A stretch of DNA of 64,000 nt, taken from contig NZ_CP059198.1 in the NCBI RefSeq assembly GCF_014251715.1, positions 62,001 through 126,000 on the forward strand, given 5' to 3'. Position 1 is the first letter of the stretch; each line of letters starts with the position of its first letter. Both the position numbers and the translations under genes were made by a program. The DNA is from Blattabacterium cuenoti (GTDB taxonomy: Bacteria; Bacteroidota; Bacteroidia; Flavobacteriales; Blattabacteriaceae). Shown one piece after another: positions 37,210 through 47,463 of this stretch. Below the pieces are notes generated by a model, which did not search any database, was not told the DNA's origin, and saw nothing but the letters and a program-made list of their open reading frames with translations.

Positions 37210-37521
37210 ATGAAGCATCAATTCAGGATAATAATTTTAGGCGAAAAAGAAACAAGATTATTAAGTAGAATACTTGTTATATTAAATAGAAGAAATTTGA
37301 AAACTTGTCATATCAATGTATCTAATAATAACAAAAATGAAACTATTGGTCATATTCAATATATTTTAGATTTAGAATGTAAAGAAGAACAATTAATTAA
37401 AGTTAAAAAATTAATTGAAAAACTAATTGGAATTATTCATGTTTACTATTCTAAAATAGGAGAAAAAAATTCTATAAAAAATTCATGGAAAAAAATAAAT
37501 TTTCCACTAGCAACATCTTAA
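37210..37521 (+). CDS. ilvN: Acetolactate synthase, small subunit (short form)
   Basis: A 103-residue regulatory subunit. Only the N-terminal ACT domain is present (FRIIILGEKETRLLSRILVILNRRNLKTCHINVS), with the second half (IGHIQYILDLECKEEQLIKVKKLIEKLIGIIHVYY) closing it. Most IlvH-type subunits have about 160-180 residues; E. coli IlvN is also this short. Valine feedback may be altered, but this cannot be told from sequence. Position between ilvB and ilvC supports the call. Confidence 0.88.
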   Translation: MKHQFRIIILGEKETRLLSRILVILNRRNLKTCHINVSNNNKNETIGHIQYILDLECKEEQLIKVKKLIEKLIGIIHVYYSKIGEKNSIKNSWKKINFPLATS

Positions 37522-37535
37522 ATTAAATAAAAATC

Positions 37536-38579
37536 ATGAAAATTAAATTTGGATCTGTAGAAGAAACTATTATTACAAGAGAAGAATTTCCATTATCAAA
37601 TGCTATAAAAATATTAAAAAAAGAAACTATTTCTGTATTAGGATATGGAGTTCAAGGTCCTGGACAATCTCTAAACTTAAAAGATAATGGATTTAAAGTG
37701 ATAGTAGGACAAAGAAAAAATTCTTTTTCTTGGGAAAAAGCTTTAAAAGATGGATGGATAGAAGGAAAAAATCTTTTTTCTTTGGAAGAAGCTGCTGAAA
37801 AAGGAACTATTATCATGTATCTACTATCAGATGCCGGTCAAATATCTTTTTGGCCTATTCTTCGTAAATATCTCACTAAAGGGAAATCTTTATATTTTTC
37901 TCATGGATTTGGATTAACTTTTTGTAAAAAAACACAAATATACCCTTCTAAAGATATAGATATTTTTTTAGTAGCTCCTAAAGGATCAGGAATAAGTTTA
38001 AGAAGATTTTTTAAGAAAGGAAAAGGAATTAATTCTAGTTATGCTATTTATCAGGATTATAGTGGAAAAAGTTTAGAAAAAACTTTATCTATTGGAATAG
38101 GAATAGGATCTGGATATTTATTTAAAACAAGTTTCAAAAATGAAGTATACTCTGATTTAGTGGGGGAAAGAGGGACTTTAATGGGAGCTATACAAGGAAT
38201 TTTTGCTGCACAATATCAAGTTTTAAGAGAAAAAGGGCATTCTCCTTCTGAATCTTTTAATGAAACAGTGGAAGAATTAACTCAAAGTCTAATGCCATTA
38301 GTATCAGAAAAAGGAATGGATTGGATGTATGCTAATTGTTCTACAACAGCACAAAGAGGTGCTTTAGATTGGTGGAAAAAATTTAGAGACGCTACATTTC
38401 CAATATTTAAAGAATTATATCATGAAGTTTACTCTGAAAAAGAAGCTCAAAGAATTATAGAAGCTAATAGTGATGTAAATTATAGAATAAAATTAAAAAA
38501 AGAATTGCAAAATCTTAAAAAAAGTGAATTGTGGGAGGTTGGATCTATTATTCGTGATCTTAGACCAGAAAAAAAATAA
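37536..38579 (+). CDS. ilvC: Ketol-acid reductoisomerase
   Basis: NADPH-dependent isomeroreductase. The Rossmann motif is VLGYGVQGPGQSLNLKDNG, and the knotted C-terminal domain carries the metal-site residues in SDLVGERGTLMG and the EA-region (VEELTQSLMPLVSEKGMDWMYANCSTTAQRGA). At 347 residues it is the short class I size. It follows ilvN by 14 bp. Confidence 0.95.
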   Translation: MKIKFGSVEETIITREEFPLSNAIKILKKETISVLGYGVQGPGQSLNLKDNGFKVIVGQRKNSFSWEKALKDGWIEGKNLFSLEEAAEKGTIIMYLLSDAGQISFWPILRKYLTKGKSLYFSHGFGLTFCKKTQIYPSKDIDIFLVAPKGSGISLRRFFKKGKGINSSYAIYQDYSGKSLEKTLSIGIGIGSGYLFKTSFKNEVYSDLVGERGTLMGAIQGIFAAQYQVLREKGHSPSESFNETVEELTQSLMPLVSEKGMDWMYANCSTTAQRGALDWWKKFRDATFPIFKELYHEVYSEKEAQRIIEANSDVNYRIKLKKELQNLKKSELWEVGSIIRDLRPEKK

Positions 38580-38621
38580 AAAAAAATAATTAATTATTCA
38601 TAATAAAGTATTTTTAAAAGA

Positions 38622-39887
38622 TTGAAAAATAAATTAAAAGGATATTTTCCTTCTTATAAAGAAATAATTAAAGCTAAAAATATACTAAAAGATATCATTT
38701 GTGAAACTCCGTTACAGAAAAATTATCTTTTGTCAGAAAAATATAAAGCTAATGTTTTTTTAAAAAGAGAAGACTTACAAATTATACGTTCATATAAAAT
38801 TAGAGGAGCCTATAATAAAATAAAAAATTTATCCAAAATAGAATTAAAAAAGGGAATTATTTGTGCTAGTGCTGGAAATCATGCACAAGGAGTAGCTTAT
38901 TCTTGTCATAGATTAAAAATATCAGGAAAAATTTATATGCCAAGTACTACTCCTAAACAAAAAGTAGAAAGAGTAAAAATGTTTGGAAAAGAATATATTG
39001 AAATTATTCTTATTGGAGATACTTTTGATTCGGTTAATTACGAAGCAATGAAGGATTGTAAAAAAAATAAAAAAATTTTTATTCATCCCTTTGACGACAT
39101 TAAAATTATTGAAGGACAAGCTACTGTAGGATTAGAAATTTTACAACAATCTATTTCAGAGATCGATTATATTTTTATTCCTATTGGAGGTGGGGGGTTA
39201 GCTTCCGGTGTAGGAAGTCATTTTAAAGAATTTAGTAAAAAGACTAAAATTATAGGAGTAGAACCTCTAGGAGCCCCATCGATGAGTAATTCTTTAAAAA
39301 AAGGAAAAATTGTAGAGTTAGAAAAAATAGATAGATTTATAGATGGAGCTTCCGTAAAAAAAGTAGGAAAATTAAATTTTAATATATGTAATCAAATATT
39401 ATATGATATTCAAACAGTTCCAGAAGGAAAAGTTTGCACTACTATTTTAGATTTATACAATTTAGAAGCTATTGTTGCAGAACCTGCTGGAGCTCTTTCT
39501 ATAGCTGCTTTAGATTTTTATTCTGAAAAAATAAAAGGAAAAACTATTGTTTGTATTTTAAGTGGAGGAAATAACGATATTACTAGAACGGAAGAAATAA
39601 GAGAAAGATCTCTTTTGTATGAAGAAAAAAAACATTATTTTATCGTAAAATTTCCACAAAGAGCTGGAGCTTTAAAAGAATTTGTTAATAATATTTTAGG
39701 TCCAAAAGACGATATTGCTTATTTTGAATATTCTAAAAAAACTTCTAAAGAAAAGGGTCCAGCTGTAATAGGAATAGAATTAGCAGATAAAAATGAATTT
39801 TCTATTTTATTAGGAAGAATGAAAAAACATAAAGTTCATTTTCAATATTTGAATCAAAACCCTGATTTATTTCGTGTTCTTATATAA
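38622..39887 (+). CDS. ilvA: Threonine dehydratase (threonine ammonia-lyase)
   Basis: PLP enzyme converting threonine to 2-ketobutyrate, the committed step to isoleucine. The PLP lysine is in SYKIRGAYNKI, the cofactor loop is SAGNHAQGVAYSC, and GGGGLASGV binds phosphate. A C-terminal ACT-like domain (HYFIVKFPQRAGALKEFVNNILG) gives 421 residues. No ATG fits: the frame begins at TTG 38622, 7 codons before the conserved FPSYKEI. It ends the ilv operon. Confidence 0.94.
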   Translation: MKNKLKGYFPSYKEIIKAKNILKDIICETPLQKNYLLSEKYKANVFLKREDLQIIRSYKIRGAYNKIKNLSKIELKKGIICASAGNHAQGVAYSCHRLKISGKIYMPSTTPKQKVERVKMFGKEYIEIILIGDTFDSVNYEAMKDCKKNKKIFIHPFDDIKIIEGQATVGLEILQQSISEIDYIFIPIGGGGLASGVGSHFKEFSKKTKIIGVEPLGAPSMSNSLKKGKIVELEKIDRFIDGASVKKVGKLNFNICNQILYDIQTVPEGKVCTTILDLYNLEAIVAEPAGALSIAALDFYSEKIKGKTIVCILSGGNNDITRTEEIRERSLLYEEKKHYFIVKFPQRAGALKEFVNNILGPKDDIAYFEYSKKTSKEKGPAVIGIELADKNEFSILLGRMKKHKVHFQYLNQNPDLFRVLI

Positions 39888-39899
39888 ATAATTTTTTTG

Positions 39900-39984
39900 T
39901 ACCCACGACTGGATTTGAACCAGCACATCCTCATCGGATACCACCCCCTCAAGGTGGCGTGTCTACCATTTTCACCACGTGGGC
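39900..39984 (-). tRNA. tRNA-Leu (anticodon GAG)
   Basis: On the minus strand the acceptor stem GCCCACG/CGTGGGT (one G-U pair) closes an 85-nt gene with discriminator A. The anticodon stem CCACC/GGTGG holds loop TTGAGGG with anticodon GAG, reading CUU and CUC. The long variable arm and GGTTCAAATCC T-arm are class II leucine features. CCA is not encoded. Confidence 0.95.
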
Positions 39985-40250
39985 ATTAACTGATCGATTA
40001 AAACATAAAACGTATAAATAACAGATTCTTTAAAAAAATAAATTTACTTATTAATCCATAAAATTATTTTTTAAAGACTCCCATTATTAAAATAATTTTT
40101 TTTTCTTATGTATATTTCTATATATAATATTTTATGCTATATTATATATATTCCTATTTTTTTTATATTCATTCATACATATACCAATCCTTTTACAGGA
40201 TCATTACTTTTTTTTCCGTATTCAAATATATAATAAAAAAAAATATGACC
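39985..40250. other. AT-rich intergenic region before dapB
   Basis: About 270 bp with no gene. ATCCT-TTTAC-AGGAT near 40187-40201 is a weak 5-bp hairpin followed by CATTAC and a long T-run, which may act as a terminator on the plus strand, though no plus-strand gene ends nearby other than ilvA. Confidence 0.35.
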
Positions 40251-40258
40251 TATCTTTG
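40251..40258 (+). promoter_or_regulatory. Candidate -7 element of the dapB promoter
   Basis: TATCTTTG fits TAnnTTTG and lies 20 bp before the dapB ATG, so the transcript would have a short leader. No clear -33 TTTG. Confidence 0.35.
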
Positions 40259-40278
40259 AATTTAAAAAAAATAAATAT

Positions 40279-40983
40279 ATGAATATAGCAATAATAGGTT
40301 ATGGAAAAATGGGTAAAACCATAGAAAAAATGGCTAAAATTAGAAATCATAAAATATCATTATGTTATGATGATACCCCACCTCCATTTTTATTAAAAAA
40401 TTCAGATGTAGCAATAGAATTTAGTCAACCTAATTCTGCTTTTAATAACATAAAAATTTGTTTAGAAAATAACATTCCCATAGTATGTGGAACTACAGGT
40501 TGGTTAACCCAATTCAATCTTGTAAAAAAAATATGTATAGAAAAAAATGGCTGTTTTTTGTATTCTTCAAATTTTAGTATTGGAATGAATATTTTTTTCG
40601 AAATTAATAAAAAATTATCAAAATTATTATTTCCATATTCTAAAAATTATGAAGTAAAAATAGAAGAAATTCATCACAAAGAAAAAAAAGATAAACCTAG
40701 TGGAACCGCTATTTCTTTAGCTGAACAAATCATAAATAACAAAATGAAAAAAACATGGATTTTAAATGAAAAAAAAACAAAGAATAAGGTCTTAATTGTC
40801 TCAAAAAGATTTGAAAATGTACCAGGAACACATATTGTTAGATATGAATCTAAAATAGAGGATATAAAAATACAACATAAAGCTCATAGTAGAGAAGGTC
40901 TTGCTTTTGGTGCGATTATTGCTTCAGAATGGATTCAAAATAAAAAAGGTATTTTTTCTATGAAAGAAGTATTAGGAATATAA
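40279..40983 (+). CDS. dapB: 4-hydroxy-tetrahydrodipicolinate reductase
   Basis: Lysine and diaminopimelate pathway reductase. The NAD(P)-binding start is IIGYGKMGKTIEKMA; the active-site and substrate-binding signature EIHHKEKKDKPSGTA is intact, and CGTTGW marks the cofactor loop. 234 residues, slightly short but complete. It is followed 6 bp later by lepB, an order seen in other flavobacteria as I recall. Confidence 0.95.
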   Translation: MNIAIIGYGKMGKTIEKMAKIRNHKISLCYDDTPPPFLLKNSDVAIEFSQPNSAFNNIKICLENNIPIVCGTTGWLTQFNLVKKICIEKNGCFLYSSNFSIGMNIFFEINKKLSKLLFPYSKNYEVKIEEIHHKEKKDKPSGTAISLAEQIINNKMKKTWILNEKKTKNKVLIVSKRFENVPGTHIVRYESKIEDIKIQHKAHSREGLAFGAIIASEWIQNKKGIFSMKEVLGI

Positions 40984-40989
40984 AATTTT

Positions 40990-42459
40990 ATGTACCAATA
41001 TATTATTTATAGTATATTTTTTTTATTTTTTGAAAATATCATTCATGTTTTAGGAACATGGAAATTTTATCAAAAGTCTGAAATAGGATTATGGAAAATA
41101 TTTATTCCTGTATACAATATTTTCATTCTTTTAAAAACTTATAATAGACCTATATGGTGGATTTTTTTCTTATTTATTCCATTAACAAGTATCATTCTAC
41201 TTTTTATTTTGTGGATGGATTTAATGCGTTCTTTTGGAAAAAAAACAAAAAAGGATATGATTTTGTTTTTTTTATCTGCAGGTATATATATTTACTACAT
41301 AAATTTTTTTGAAAAAATTAAATTTTCAAAAATAGAAAAAGAAAAAAAAAAAGAAGATAATATAGGAATATTATTGGCGATTATTTTTTCTTTTATTACA
41401 CATACTTATATAATTCAACCTTTTGTTATTCCAACTTCTTCTATGGAAGGAACTTTATTAGTAGGAGATTTTATATTAGTAAGTAAAATTCATTATGGAT
41501 TACGTATGCCTATATCTCCTATTTCTCTTCCTTTTACACATAACAATATTATTGGTTTTATTAAATCTTATATTTCTATTCTTAAATGGCCTTATTTTCG
41601 TTTTCCTTCCATGCAATCTATACAAAGAAATGATATAGTAGTTTTTAATTTTCCTAAAGATTCTAATCATAAAATTATAGATAGAAAAGATAATTATATT
41701 AAACGTTGCGTAGGGGTGCCAGGAGATTTAATTTATATTAAAAAAGGTGTTTTATTTGTTAACCATAAAAAAGAAAGTTTTTTTTTAAAAAAACAACAAG
41801 CTTATTTAATTAAAACAGAAAATATTCCTTTGAACATAGAATATATTAAAGATAAAATGGATATTGAAGATGTTCAATTTATAGGAGAAAAAAATGATGA
41901 ATTCTTTTATCAAATTATGTTAACCGAAAAAAAAGCAATTCAAATAAAAAATTTATTCGATAATATCATTTTTATAAAAAAATATATTCTTCCAATTTCC
42001 TTTCAAGAAAATTATATATTTCCAAATAATTATGGTTGGAATAGGGATTTTTTTGGTCCATTACACATTCCTAAAAAAGGAGAATTAATTCGATTAAACT
42101 TAAAAAATATTCATATTTATAATGAAATTATTTCTTATGAAAAAGGGGTAAAAATTAATAATCCATTAAAAAAATATTATAAAATAAAAAATAATTATTA
42201 TTTTATGATGGGAGATAATAGACACAATTCATATGATTCTCGTTATTGGGGTTTTGTTCCAGAAGATCATATAGTAGGAAAACCTATATTTATATGGATG
42301 AGTATAGATTGGAATAGAAAAAAACCTTTTAATTTTCTTAGTTGGAAATTACGTTGGAAACGAATCATGACAACAATAGATGGAAAACATTCTTATTTAT
42401 ATCTATTTTTTTTATTTTCATTTATATATTCTATATATTTTTTTTTTATAAAAAAGTGA
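40990..42459 (+). CDS. lepB: Signal peptidase I
   Basis: Membrane serine protease that cleaves Sec and Tat signal peptides. Three or four N-terminal hydrophobic helices precede the catalytic domain: the nucleophile is S151 in [15 protein letters not shown], the general-base lysine is near residue 238 in [11 protein letters not shown], and [18 protein letters not shown] is box E. At 489 residues it has the long form and large insertion typical of Bacteroidota. The last 14 bp overlap the convergent rhomboid gene. Confidence 0.94.
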   Translation: MYQYIIYSIFFLFFENIIHVLGTWKFYQKSEIGLWKIFIPVYNIFILLKTYNRPIWWIFFLFIPLTSIILLFILWMDLMRSFGKKTKKDMILFFLSAGIYIYYINFFEKIKFSKIEKEKKKEDNIGILLAIIFSFITHTYIIQPFVIPTSSMEGTLLVGDFILVSKIHYGLRMPISPISLPFTHNNIIGFIKSYISILKWPYFRFPSMQSIQRNDIVVFNFPKDSNHKIIDRKDNYIKRCVGVPGDLIYIKKGVLFVNHKKESFFLKKQQAYLIKTENIPLNIEYIKDKMDIEDVQFIGEKNDEFFYQIMLTEKKAIQIKNLFDNIIFIKKYILPISFQENYIFPNNYGWNRDFFGPLHIPKKGELIRLNLKNIHIYNEIISYEKGVKINNPLKKYYKIKNNYYFMMGDNRHNSYDSRYWGFVPEDHIVGKPIFIWMSIDWNRKKPFNFLSWKLRWKRIMTTIDGKHSYLYLFFLFSFIYSIYFFFIKK

Positions 42460-43156
42460 TTTTTTCATTTCGTTTTTTTAAAAAAAAACTTCCTATAAAA
42501 TAACCAGATAAAATTCCTCCAATATGTGCAAAATGTGCTACTCCAGGTGCTAAATTTAAAATAGACGAAATAAAACTTCCCAAAATAAAAATAATAAGAG
42601 CTTTTCTTACAGCAATTGGAAAAGGAAAAGGAAGAATAAAAATTTTATGTTCTGGAAAAAATTTAGCAAAAGCTCCTACGATTCCACTTACGGCACCAGA
42701 GGCCCCCATCATAGGAGAATACATTGAACTATAAAGATTCATTCGTTGTTCTTCATTTAAATAATCTAATATTTTCTTAGTTTGTGAAAAATCTAAAGTT
42801 TGAAGAAAATAATACATGACACTTGTATTGAAAATTATTTGAAAAAATGCGGCTAAAATACCTGATAAAAAATATATTACCATAAATTTTTTTATTCCCA
42901 ATCTAGTTTCTATTTGTCCTCCAAACATAAATAAAGCTAACATATTGAAAATAATATGTAAAAAAAGACGTTTAGAGTGTACAAACATATGAGTTATAAT
43001 TTGATATAATTCAAATCTTTCATCTATAGGGTGATATAAAGAAAGTATACTTTCTATTTTATATTGTGAAAAAACAAAAGTAGCTGTATATACAAGTATA
43101 TTAATACTAATTAAATGTTTGACAGCATCTGAGTTAAAATTCGTATAAAAATTCAC
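42446..43156 (-). CDS. Rhomboid-family intramembrane serine protease
   Basis: A 236-residue six-helix membrane protease. The catalytic serine is S153 in [13 protein letters not shown] and the histidine is in the last helix ([18 protein letters not shown]208/H211). The HxxxN motif of helix 2 is present as [14 protein letters not shown]. It may cut single-pass membrane proteins; substrates are unknown. It lies 4 bp after mutL on the same strand, a pairing common in Bacteroidota. Confidence 0.92.
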   Translation of the reverse strand: MNFYTNFNSDAVKHLISINILVYTATFVFSQYKIESILSLYHPIDERFELYQIITHMFVHSKRLFLHIIFNMLALFMFGGQIETRLGIKKFMVIYFLSGILAAFFQIIFNTSVMYYFLQTLDFSQTKKILDYLNEEQRMNLYSSMYSPMMGASGAVSGIVGAFAKFFPEHKIFILPFPFPIAVRKALIIFILGSFISSILNLAPGVAHFAHIGGILSGYFIGSFFLKKRNEKITFL

Positions 43157-43160
43157 TTTT

Positions 43161-44894
43161 TTAAAAAAAATTTTTGCTTAAAACAAAAAATATAGGATCT
43201 CCTGAATATGTATAATTTGGATTATGACAAGAAAATAAATCTCGAATTAAACATTCCATGTTATTAGAATCTAACTTAGATCCGTATTTTATGGATGCAG
43301 ATGTAGATATGGATTGAATAAGTATTTTTTTGTTATTTTTTTCTCCTTTAATGAAATTATATTTTAGAATATTTTGAAAAACTTTAGGCAATATATTTTG
43401 ATGTATATTTTCAGGAATTGAATGAAAATAAACTGATTCATTAAAAAAATATAAATGAAAACCAAAATGGATCAAATCATCTTTAATATTATTTAAAGAA
43501 ATGAATTCTTTTTTTAAAAGTTTTACTTTTATGGGAAAAAGAAATTGTTGACTAACTAAATTTTTTTTTCTTAAAAAAAATTCAAACAATATATTTTTAT
43601 GTGCTCTGTGTTGATCTACTAATATCATATACTCATGATTCAATTTTTTTAATATAAAAATTATATATTTTCTATTTATTTGAATAGTTTTTATTTTTTT
43701 TTCATTAGAAACATAACGAGATAATTCATTTTTTAAATAAAAAGCATTATTAAAAATAGAAGGATCTGATTGATTTATTTTTTTAGGAAAAAAATTATCT
43801 AATTGAACGATTTTTTCTTTAAGTTCATCTAAACAAAAAAAAGAATTTTTTTTAATTGAATGACAAGAAAACAAAATATCAAATTTTTTAAATTCTTTAT
43901 TTTTAACTTTATATTGATAAAATAAAATATTTTTTATTTCCTGTAGAATCATACTACCGATAATTTCTTCTTTTTCTAATTTTACTTCTTTTTTTGCAGG
44001 GTGAATATTCCAATTTACTAAACTTGAATCTATATTAATAAAAATAAAATAAGAAACTGTTTTAAAATTTTTTAAAAACCCATCATAAGCATAAATAATT
44101 TTTTTATGTAGAAGGGAGTGTGTAACATTACGTTTATTAACCAATATGAATTGATTTCCTCTTTTTATAGAAGGATTTGGAACACTAACAAATCCTTCTA
44201 TAAAAATTTTATTTTTTTTTATTAAAATAGGGGTAAAAATTTTATTATCATTTTTAAAAATTTCTTTTATTCTTTCTTTTAAAGAAGTTTTTTTTAAGAA
44301 AAAAATCACTTTATCATTATGATAAAAACGATATAGAATATTTCTATGTGCTAAAACTATTTTATAAAATTCATGAATAATATGTTGAAATTCTATTCTA
44401 GATGATTTTAAAAATTGTCTTCTAGCAGGCTGTTTATAAAAAATATTTTTTACAGAAATTCTTGTTCCTTTAAGCATATTGATAGGAATTTCTTCTTTTA
44501 CTTTACCTTCTTCAACAAAAAGATGAATTCCTACTGCATCCTCTACATTTTTAGTTTGTATTTCAAGTTGAGAAATAAGAGCGATGGAAGCTAAAGCTTC
44601 CCCTCTAAATCCTTTTGTACTTATTTTAAAAATATCATCAGTTTTTTTTATTTTTGAAGTTGCATATCTTTGAATACTCATTTTAGCATCATTGATACTC
44701 ATTCCATCTCCATCATCTATTAATTGAATTAAGCTTTTTCCTGAGTCTTTTATAAAAATATCAATCATTTTAGCGTTTGCATCTATTGCATTTTCCAAAA
44801 GTTCTCTTAAAACAGAAGAAGGTCGTTCTATTACTTCTCCTGCCGCTATTTGATTTACTACATTTGCAGGCAAAAATTGAATGATATCTTTCAT
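43161..44894 (-). CDS. mutL: DNA mismatch repair protein MutL
   Basis: A 577-residue GHKL ATPase. N-terminal motifs: AAGEVIERPSSVLRELLENAIDANA, DDGDGM and TKGFRGEALASIA. The C-terminal dimerisation domain is diverged but ends with the usual SCHNPNYTYSGDPIFFVL. No endonuclease DQHAxxE metal site is obvious beyond VDQHRAHKN, where the Glu of the motif is changed. MutL overlaps ribH by 4 bp. Retained mismatch repair fits a moderately, not extremely, reduced genome. Confidence 0.92.
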   Translation of the reverse strand: MKDIIQFLPANVVNQIAAGEVIERPSSVLRELLENAIDANAKMIDIFIKDSGKSLIQLIDDGDGMSINDAKMSIQRYATSKIKKTDDIFKISTKGFRGEALASIALISQLEIQTKNVEDAVGIHLFVEEGKVKEEIPINMLKGTRISVKNIFYKQPARRQFLKSSRIEFQHIIHEFYKIVLAHRNILYRFYHNDKVIFFLKKTSLKERIKEIFKNDNKIFTPILIKKNKIFIEGFVSVPNPSIKRGNQFILVNKRNVTHSLLHKKIIYAYDGFLKNFKTVSYFIFINIDSSLVNWNIHPAKKEVKLEKEEIIGSMILQEIKNILFYQYKVKNKEFKKFDILFSCHSIKKNSFFCLDELKEKIVQLDNFFPKKINQSDPSIFNNAFYLKNELSRYVSNEKKIKTIQINRKYIIFILKKLNHEYMILVDQHRAHKNILFEFFLRKKNLVSQQFLFPIKVKLLKKEFISLNNIKDDLIHFGFHLYFFNESVYFHSIPENIHQNILPKVFQNILKYNFIKGEKNNKKILIQSISTSASIKYGSKLDSNNMECLIRDLFSCHNPNYTYSGDPIFFVLSKNFF

Positions 44895-45379
44895 TTTATA
44901 TTTTTATTGAATAAAGACATATATATAGCAGTTTTAGCACATTCTATCCCCTTATTCCCATTTTTTCCACCTGATCTTTCAAAAGATTGTTGTTGGTTTT
45001 TATCAGTAAGGACACAAAATATAACAGGAATATCATATTTAATGTTTATATCCTTTATTCCTTGTGAAATTGATTGACATAAATATTCAAAATGATAAGT
45101 TTCTCCTTGTATTATAGATCCTATTGTTATAATGGAATCAAAATCGTAATTATGAGCTATTTTTTTGGAAGCATAAATTAATTCGTAACTTCCAGGAACT
45201 CTCCAAGTTTGTATTTTTTCTTTTAAAATTCCTGATTGTATTAAAGTTTCATAAGCCCCTTTATATAATCTATTAGTAATTTCTATATTCCATTGAGAAA
45301 CGATAATTGCAAATTTTAAATTTGCATTTTTTATTTCTTTTTTATTTAATGAATAAACAGTATATGCTTCCATAAACAT
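44891..45379 (-). CDS. ribH: 6,7-dimethyl-8-ribityllumazine synthase
   Basis: Penultimate riboflavin enzyme. FAIIVSQWNIEITNRLYKGA, WRVPGSYELIYASKKIA and GSIIQGETYHFEYLCQSISQGI contain the substrate-binding residues, including the conserved histidine in ETYHFE. The C-terminus GGKNGNKGIECAKTAIYM is normal. 162 residues. Its stop codon overlaps the mutL start by 4 bp, and a TPR gene lies 3 bp upstream. Confidence 0.94.
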   Translation of the reverse strand: MFMEAYTVYSLNKKEIKNANLKFAIIVSQWNIEITNRLYKGAYETLIQSGILKEKIQTWRVPGSYELIYASKKIAHNYDFDSIITIGSIIQGETYHFEYLCQSISQGIKDINIKYDIPVIFCVLTDKNQQQSFERSGGKNGNKGIECAKTAIYMSLFNKNIK

Positions 45380-45382
45380 AAT

Positions 45383-46006
45383 TTATAATTTATTTTCAAT
45401 AAACATTAAATATTTTTCTACGTTTTCTATATACAAAAAAAAAGGATATTTATTTTTTATTTTTTTGAAAAAAAATTTAGAATCTTTATATCTTTTTATA
45501 TAAAAATTTAATAATGCAGCTTTATAATAATAAAGAGGAGTTGTAATTTCATTATCTTTAATACTGGCCGCTATTATATAATTATTTAAGGCTTCTTTTT
45601 TATTTTTTATTTGTACATAAGCATCACCAATCATTCCGTATCTTATAACAGATAACATTTCATCGTTTGCAGAAAATTTTTTCATCATATTGATGGATTC
45701 TTTATAAAAACCTAATTTATAAAAACAAACTCCAGCATAAAATTTAGAAATATTTCCTGCTTTGGTAAAAGGATATTTAGAAGCTATTCCATAAAATCCC
45801 AAATAGTTTATTTTATTTTTTTTCCTATTTAAAGCTTTTTCAATAAAACCTTTATAAAGATATTGTTGAGCGTAATTTAACTCTTCTAAAGCTTTTTTTT
45901 CTGAAGGGTTAAAAAAAATTTTTTTTAAAAAAAAACATATACTTCCAACTATTATTAAAAATATGATAGAAAAAAAAATAGCATTTTTTTTTTGTTTTTT
46001 TATCAT
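45383..46006 (-). CDS. Membrane-anchored TPR protein
   Basis: A 207-residue protein with one N-terminal membrane helix (NAIFFSIIFLIIVGSICFFLKKIFF) and at least three tetratricopeptide-like helical pairs (KFYAGVCFYKLGFYKESINMMKKF; YGMIGDAYVQIKNKKEALNNYIIAA; YYKAALLNFYIKRYKDSKFFFKKI). It resembles the YfgM/tetratricopeptide proteins that precede ribH in flavobacteria. A periplasmic scaffold or assembly role is likely; the partner is unknown. Confidence 0.8.
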   Translation of the reverse strand: MIKKQKKNAIFFSIIFLIIVGSICFFLKKIFFNPSEKKALEELNYAQQYLYKGFIEKALNRKKNKINYLGFYGIASKYPFTKAGNISKFYAGVCFYKLGFYKESINMMKKFSANDEMLSVIRYGMIGDAYVQIKNKKEALNNYIIAASIKDNEITTPLYYYKAALLNFYIKRYKDSKFFFKKIKNKYPFFLYIENVEKYLMFIENKL

Positions 46007-46068
46007 AATAGTGGATCTATATTTTTATATAAATATTTTATAAATTTAATTTATTTAATTATAATTAA

Positions 46069-47397
46069 CTAATTAGTTTTTTTTCTTATTACTTCTATGG
46101 TTTTTATTCTTTTATTATCTATACTTCTTATAATAAAGGAATAGTTTAAAAAATTTATTTTCTGTTTCTTTTTTGGAAATTCTTTGTTTATTTCCATGAT
46201 AAACCCACCTAAAGTATCTGCTTCTCCTTTTTTTTTTTCAAAAAAAATTTCCTCTTTTATTTCCATAATACGATAAAAATTAATTAAAGAAGTTTTTCCA
46301 TCAAATAAATAATTATCTTGATTTAATTTAGAATAAGACATATCTTCTTCATCAAATTCATCAATAATATCTCCTACAATTTCCTCAATTACATCTTCAA
46401 GAGTAACTAATCCACAAGTTCCTCCATATTCATCTACTACAATAGCTAAATGAATCTTTCTTTTTTTAAAATCATTTAAAAGATCATCTATCTTTTTTTT
46501 TTCTGGAACAAAAAAAGGTGGATGAATTAATCTAGTCCAAATAAAATTTTTATTATAAATAAATGGAAGAAGATCTTTAGCAAAAAGAACTCCTTCTATA
46601 TCATCAATACTATCTTTATAAATAGGAATTCTAGAATATCCTTGATGACTAACTAATTCTAAAATATCAGAAAAAATGATATTTCTATTTAAAGCAAACA
46701 TATCTATTCTTGGAGTCATAATTTGATGAGTTTCTGTATTCCCAAAATCAACAATTCTTTGTAAGAATTGACATTCTTGAACATTTTTTTTATTGTAAGA
46801 TGTCATTTTTAATGCTTTTGAAAGTTGTTCTACAGAAATGATATTCTTTTTTTTTTTTATTTTTTTTTCTATTAATTTTGAAATAAAAATTATTATACTA
46901 CTAATAGGATTTAATATTTTACTAAGACATATCAAAGTATTTGACATAAAAATAGCAAAACGAAAATTATTTTTACTTGCATATATTTTAGGAATAATTT
47001 CTCCAAATACAAGCAAAATAAAAGTAAGAAGGCCTACTTCTAAAATAAAATTAATAGGTACATTAAACTGATTATAAATAATCAAATATTTTTTTTCTAA
47101 AAATTCTGTTATTAAATAGGAACTTAATATTACAATTCCAATATTAGAAAAATTATTAGATATTAATATTGTTGCTAAGAGTTTTTTTTTATCTTTCAGA
47201 ATTTTTAACACAATATTTCCTTTATAAGAGTTTTTTTTTCTCTCTCTATCAATAGTTTTCTTTTCAATACAAAAAAAAGCAGTTTCTGATCCAGATATAA
47301 GTGCAGAAAATAATAGCAACATTACTATTAATGCAAGATAAAAAACTAAATATAAACTACTTTCTAAAAAAACATTCGTAGAAGATTCTTTTTCCAA
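46069..47397 (-). CDS. GldE-like/CorC-HlyC family transmembrane CBS protein
   Basis: A 442-residue protein with a DUF21 domain of about four transmembrane helices (LYLVFYLALIVMLLLFSALISGSETAFF), two CBS domains (TPRIDMFALNRNI... and HLAIVVDEYGGTCGLVTLEDVIEEIVGDI) and a C-terminal CorC_HlyC domain. These proteins act in divalent cation or membrane homeostasis. In Flavobacterium the orthologue next to mutY and ssb is GldE, needed for gliding with GldD. Here ssb and gldD are missing. Whether it serves a non-motility role is unknown. Confidence 0.85.
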   Translation of the reverse strand: MEKESSTNVFLESSLYLVFYLALIVMLLLFSALISGSETAFFCIEKKTIDRERKKNSYKGNIVLKILKDKKKLLATILISNNFSNIGIVILSSYLITEFLEKKYLIIYNQFNVPINFILEVGLLTFILLVFGEIIPKIYASKNNFRFAIFMSNTLICLSKILNPISSIIIFISKLIEKKIKKKKNIISVEQLSKALKMTSYNKKNVQECQFLQRIVDFGNTETHQIMTPRIDMFALNRNIIFSDILELVSHQGYSRIPIYKDSIDDIEGVLFAKDLLPFIYNKNFIWTRLIHPPFFVPEKKKIDDLLNDFKKRKIHLAIVVDEYGGTCGLVTLEDVIEEIVGDIIDEFDEEDMSYSKLNQDNYLFDGKTSLINFYRIMEIKEEIFFEKKKGEADTLGGFIMEINKEFPKKKQKINFLNYSFIIRSIDNKRIKTIEVIRKKTN

Positions 47398-47463
47398 TAG
47401 ATTAAATTTTGATGATAATTTTTAGAAAAAAAATAAAAATTGTATAATTCATTTTAAGATCCA

